From SCTD01 sp038256525 (GTDB lineage Bacteria; Actinomycetota; Actinomycetes; Mycobacteriales; SCTD01), in the NCBI GenBank assembly GCA_038256525.1, contig JBBSKF010000144.1, positions 1-8,566 of the forward strand: 8,566 nt of DNA, read 5' to 3'. Shown here one piece after another: positions 6,804 to 8,566 of this stretch. The notes below the pieces were generated by a model. That model searched no databases and was not told the origin of the DNA. It was given only the letters and a program-made list of their open reading frames with translations. Numbering within the stretch: the stretch's first letter is position 1; every line of letters starts with the position of its first letter. The position numbers and the translations under genes were made by a program.

Positions 6804-6877
6804 GTGGGCGTAGCTGAATGGTAGAGTTCTGGATTTCCAATCTGCTGACGACGGTTCGATTACCTTCGCCCGCTCCA
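6804..6877 (+). pseudogene. degenerate tRNA-Gly(UCC)-like gene
   Basis: The sequence reads like an actinobacterial tRNA-Gly: acceptor GTGGGCG (6804-6810) pairs fully with CGCCCGC (6867-6873, one G-U), the D loop has AATGGTA, the anticodon loop TTTCCAA gives TCC, the T loop TTCGATT is intact, and TCCA is encoded at 6874-6877. The stems are damaged, however: a G-G clash in the D stem, a C-C clash and two G-U pairs in the anticodon stem, and two mismatches in the T stem including the normally invariant 53-61 pair. This looks like a decaying tRNA carried by the element. Unlike the three tRNAs outside the element, it encodes CCA. A divergent but working tRNA is less likely. Confidence 0.72.
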
Positions 6878-6962
6878 CGTACGCACACAGCGACGACCCT
6901 CGGGGCCTGAGCCGCTGCGATGCCGTAGCCGGCACCATCCAGACGGACGTGTGACAACGCGC

Positions 6963-6968
6963 TACATT
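6963..6968 (+). promoter_or_regulatory. possible -10 box for a leaderless toxin-antitoxin-like transcript
   Basis: TACATT lies 6 bases before ATG 6975, so transcription would start at or next to the start codon, a common arrangement in actinobacteria. No Shine-Dalgarno sequence is seen before this ATG. The -35 region is not recognisable. Confidence 0.35.
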
Positions 6969-6974
6969 GGTCTC

Positions 6975-7285
6975 ATGGCCGACAGCCTCTGGTGGGACGA
7001 GGAGGACGCCGAGCACATCCGGGCTCGCTCGACCCGCTACCCCGGCGCGGTCGATCTCGAGCCGGCGTGGACGCTGGAAGCGGCGGCTGACCCGGGCTGC
7101 CTGGTTCGCCAGCCCGCCCGAAGAGTCGGGCCGGGTACACGCGGCTGATCGGACACTCCCCGAGCGCCGGCACTGTGCTCACAGTGATCATCGACCCGCA
7201 AGACGGGTCCGGCGTCACAGCCTGGATCGCCCGCGGCGCCGACCTGCGGCACTACCTCGACAGCAAGGAGTCCCGTGATGACTGA
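6975..7285 (+). pseudogene. BrnT-like toxin gene, frameshifted
   Basis: ATG 6975 opens MADSLWWDEEDAEHI, then RYPGAVDLEPAWTLEAAADP. One base appears to be missing at about 7116-7117 (CCCG|CCCG where a Pro-Asp-Pro-Lys reading is expected), and the frame then runs to an early stop at 7148. Adding one base restores PKSRAGYTRLIGHSPSAGTV, LTVIIDPQDGSGVTAWIARG and ADLRHYLDSK, ending at TGA 7283-7285, for a protein of about 102 residues. The W-D...H start, the E-A-A-x-D-P segment, the R-x-I-G-x-S strand and the terminal A-R-G-x-x-x-R-x-Y pattern resemble BrnT-type RNase toxins. The family assignment is from pattern memory. Its restored end overlaps the start of the ribbon-helix-helix gene, as in toxin-first operons. 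As read, the toxin is inactive. Confidence 0.68.
7265..7270 (+). promoter_or_regulatory. ribosome binding site of the antitoxin-like gene
   Basis: AAGGAG ends 7 bases before ATG 7278 and 4 bases before GTG 7275, which favours the ATG. The site lies inside the 3' end of the toxin-like reading, so the two genes overlap. Confidence 0.75.
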
Positions 7286-7604
7286 GGCCACCGACGACGT
7301 CCGAGATGCCCGACGCGCCCGACACCACGCGATCCGCGCCGACGTCGCGCAGGAGGAAGCCGACGCCGCCGAGGCCGAGGTGGTTGAAAGAGCGGCCGCC
7401 CTCGACGTCCCCTTGCACCTGCGCATCGACCGCGAGCTCGACGCGCAGCTGCGCCGCCAGGCCGCGGAGGCGCATGTCCCGACCTCGGCGCTGGTGCGCC
7501 GGCTGCTCCGGCAGGCGGTCCAGACGCCCCCCGTGCAGCTGACCGAGGGCGATGTGGAGAGCATCGCTCGCCGCGTCGCCCGGGAAGAGTTGCACCGCGC
7601 CTAG
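7278..7604 (+). CDS. ribbon-helix-helix (CopG-like) antitoxin-like protein
   Basis: A 108-residue protein with ATG 7278 chosen by AAGGAG at good spacing. Residues 1-42 are highly charged and probably helical (DARRARHHAIRADVAQEE, then AEAEVVERAA). Residues 44-82 look like a ribbon-helix-helix unit: strand VPLHLRID, helix RELDAQLRRQAAEA, turn HVPTS and helix ALVRRLLRQAV. The tail contains LTEGDVESIARRVAREEL. Ribbon-helix-helix antitoxins bind their own promoter and cover the toxin. It overlaps the restored end of the toxin-like gene by 8 bases. Unlike its partner it has no lesion, which fits the tolerated state of an antitoxin outliving its toxin. It could instead be an unrelated small regulator of the element. 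Confidence 0.72.
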   Translation: MTEATDDVRDARRARHHAIRADVAQEEADAAEAEVVERAAALDVPLHLRIDRELDAQLRRQAAEAHVPTSALVRRLLRQAVQTPPVQLTEGDVESIARRVAREELHRA

Positions 7605-7636
7605 AGCTCGACCAAGCCGTGGGGCCGACGATCAGC

Positions 7637-7659
7637 CTGGCAGCCAAGTTGGCAGCCAA
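7637..7659 (+). repeat. right pair of TTGGCAGCCAA palindromes (candidate arm sites)
   Basis: CTGGCAGCCAA (7637-7647) and TTGGCAGCCAA (7649-7659), one base apart, match the pair at 2462-2483 in the same orientation. They lie about 105 bases inside the right attachment repeat, while the left pair lies about 70 bases inside the left one. Confidence 0.65.
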
Positions 7660-7709
7660 CTGCGCAACTTTTACGGATCCCGGCGGATGAAGTCGGACGT
7701 GATCATGGC

Positions 7710-7730
7710 TCTGACCTGCAGATATGGATG
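7710..7730 (+). repeat. right copy of a terminal motif shared with the left end
   Basis: TCTGACCTGCAGATATGG and the following bases match 2406-2426 at 18 of 21 positions. It sits 33 bases inside the right attachment repeat. Confidence 0.5.
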
Positions 7731-7763
7731 AGTGTGGCTGCCCGCGAACACCCGCCTGCGGCT

Positions 7764-7808
7764 CTGAAAAGCGTGGGGTCGGCGGTTCGAGCCCGCCCCT
7801 GACCACTC
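7764..7808 (+). repeat. right attachment site (tRNA-Phe 3' fragment)
   Basis: Exact 45-base copy of 2349-2393. It is preceded by unrelated sequence rather than the tRNA 5' half, so it does not make a tRNA. Its last bases form the start of the 17-base tandem repeat that follows. Confidence 0.95.
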
Positions 7809-7851
7809 CCTCATGGGGGCCACTCCCTCATGGCGGCCATTCTCTCAAGGT
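7803..7851 (+). repeat. three 17-base tandem units between attR and the MCP promoter
   Basis: Unit 1 (7803-7819) and unit 2 (7820-7836) are CCACTCCCTCATGG plus GGG or CGG, differing at one position. A diverged third unit, CCATTCTCTCAAGG, begins at 7837. Each contains CTCA; the third CTCA is the proposed -35 element of the MCP promoter. The array starts within the last bases of the right attachment site. Confidence 0.85.
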
Positions 7852-7872
7852 TCACCGGCTTCCCCCCGATAG
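7844..7872 (+). promoter_or_regulatory. FliA (sigma-28)-like promoter of the chemoreceptor gene
   Basis: CTCA (7844-7847), 17 bases, then CCCGATAG (7865-7872). This fits the CTCA-N15-17-GCCGATAA pattern of FliA-type promoters in motile actinobacteria and, more loosely, the enteric TAAAGTTT-N11-GCCGATAA consensus. It lies 80 bases before the MCP start and 36 bases outside the integrated element. It implies expression together with flagellar genes. Confidence 0.6.
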
Positions 7873-7952
7873 CAGCACCGAAGGACGGCCGTTCCGGCCC
7901 GCCGGCCCAGTTCGCCGGGTTGCCTTCGCCACGCTGCGACGGAGAGAAGCCC

Positions 7953-8566
7953 ATGGCACGCCTACGGGACTCACGCATCGGCCTCCGCCTCGCCGCCGCC
8001 TTCGGAGCCGTGGCGCTCCTGCTCGCGGCCGTGGTCGCCGTGGCCCTCCTGGGAATCCGGTCCCAGGGCAACGCCACCGACGAGCTGGCCGCCGACCAGC
8101 AGACGATCGGCGAGGTCCTGCAGGTGAAGTTCCGAGCCGCCGACTTCAACGGCTGGCAGACGGCCTACGCCTTCGACGTCGAACGAGGCGAGCCCGACGC
8201 CCTGGATGACGGGAAGGGCAACCGCAAGCTCTTCCTCGACTCAACCGACGCATTCCGCCGTGAGCTGGCGGCGATCGCCGATGATCCGGAGCTCAGCATC
8301 CACCGCGCGGAGGTCGCCGACATCGCGGAGGGCTTCCGCCTGTTCCTCGCCACGGACGAGCGGGTGATCGGCCTCTACAGGGATGGCAGCGAGGCCTCGC
8401 GGCTGGCCGCCACCGAGCTCGTTCTCGGTGAAGAGCTGGTCCTGTTCGAACGAATCACCACGGCCGTGAACGGACTCGACAAGGCTGTCAGGGCCGAGAG
8501 CGCCGGCCACGCGCAGGCAGCCGAGCGGAACTCCGCTCGCACCCGCACGACCATGCTGGTGACGGC
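7953..8566 (+). CDS. methyl-accepting chemotaxis protein, 3' end outside window
   Basis: The frame from ATG 7953 is open to the window end (204 residues so far). GGAG at 7941-7944, with GAGAAG after it, supplies the ribosome site. A short basic start (MARLRDSRIGLRL) is followed by a membrane helix at about 11-35. Then comes a long helical sensor region with no cysteines, including DFNGWQTAYAFD (64-75) and regular heptad-like leucines and alanines to about 195, as in four-helix-bundle ligand-binding domains. TMLVT at the end should begin the second membrane helix. The HAMP and signalling domains would lie beyond the window, so the assignment rests on the N-terminal half. It would sense a ligand outside the cell and act through CheA/CheW. 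It was the neighbour of tRNA-Phe before the element inserted. Confidence 0.85.
   Translation, partial: MARLRDSRIGLRLAAAFGAVALLLAAVVAVALLGIRSQGNATDELAADQQTIGEVLQVKFRAADFNGWQTAYAFDVERGEPDALDDGKGNRKLFLDSTDAFRRELAAIADDPELSIHRAEVADIAEGFRLFLATDERVIGLYRDGSEASRLAATELVLGEELVLFERITTAVNGLDKAVRAESAGHAQAAERNSARTRTTMLVT

Larger units (their letters stand above)
2349..7808. mobile_element. decayed integrative mobilizable element in tRNA-Phe
   Basis: The limits are set by 45-bp perfect direct repeats made of the tRNA-Phe 3' half (2349-2393 and 7764-7808). One period of the element is 5,415 bp. Inside are the hallmarks of an actinobacterial integrative mobilizable element: a tyrosine integrase end beside the left junction, a relaxase and a MobC-like protein on the same strand, shared motifs near both ends, and a toxin-antitoxin-like locus near the right end. 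Integrase, relaxase, the transposase and the toxin-like gene are all disrupted, so the element is predicted to be immobile without outside help. The cargo that stays intact is a PAS-EAL phosphodiesterase. Replication and excisionase genes are absent, most likely lost in the deletion that joined relaxase to integrase. Confidence 0.88.

Noticed and set aside
5435..6817. Open frame of 460 codons on the plus strand antisense to the EAL gene
   Set aside because: It mirrors the EAL gene, has low-complexity Gln/Arg/Gly-rich composition and matches no family; the minus-strand reading has full EAL motifs.
4306..6901. A 14-base match (CAGCGACGACCCTC) at 4306-4319 and 6888-6901
   Set aside because: Flanks do not match, and a shared 14-mer in a GC-rich window of this size is close to chance.
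7803..7851. CRISPR-like array
   Set aside because: Units are only 17 bases and directly adjacent, with no spacers and no cas genes.
7809..7952. Cyclic-di-GMP or other riboswitch before the MCP gene
   Set aside because: None of the conserved GEMM-type sequence blocks are present; the region is explained by the tandem repeat and the FliA-like promoter.
8241..8510. Minus-strand frame opposite the MCP gene
   Set aside because: Shadow of the chemoreceptor frame; no start signals or domain.

Overview
The window is high-GC actinobacterial chromosome. The coding style, the tRNA-Glu/Asp/Phe cluster and a chemoreceptor with a motility-type promoter point to a flagellated actinobacterium. The chemoreceptor's sensor domain resembles Geodermatophilaceae-type receptors, but that placement is a guess from memory of the families.

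Layout. Positions 1-2051 hold two chromosomal plus-strand genes: a 5'-truncated DUF2064/TIGR04282 nucleotide-sugar-transferase-like protein, overlapped by a membrane-anchored calcineurin-type metallophosphoesterase. Positions 2134-2390 hold tRNA-Glu(UUC), tRNA-Asp(GUC) and tRNA-Phe(GAA). The last 42 bases of tRNA-Phe plus 3 flanking bases (2349-2393) recur exactly at 7764-7808. These 45-bp direct repeats bound a 5.4-kb integrated element. Beyond the right repeat the chromosome resumes with a short tandem repeat, a FliA-like promoter and a methyl-accepting chemotaxis protein cut by the window end.

The element is a heavily decayed integrative mobilizable element. From left to right it holds:
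- inverted-repeat motifs that are also found near the right end (candidate integrase arm sites);
- the last 70 codons of a tyrosine integrase, fused by a deletion to a relaxase pseudogene with three frameshifts;
- an apparently intact MobC-like accessory protein;
- a 9-bp perfect hairpin upstream of mobC (possible oriT or operator);
- an IS630-type transposase remnant;
- an intact membrane PAS-EAL cyclic-di-GMP phosphodiesterase gene lying between imperfect 60-bp direct repeats;
- a degenerate tRNA-Gly(UCC)-like gene;
- a two-gene toxin-antitoxin-like locus whose first gene is frameshifted and whose ribbon-helix-helix partner is intact.

How it fits together. The element can no longer excise or transfer by itself because integrase and relaxase are broken. 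The parts that remain intact are the phosphodiesterase, MobC and the antitoxin-like protein. The phosphodiesterase has every EAL catalytic motif and now sits in the same neighbourhood as a chemoreceptor gene, so an island of motility-related signalling may have outlived the mobility functions that brought it. No CRISPR array, rRNA or riboswitch was seen.
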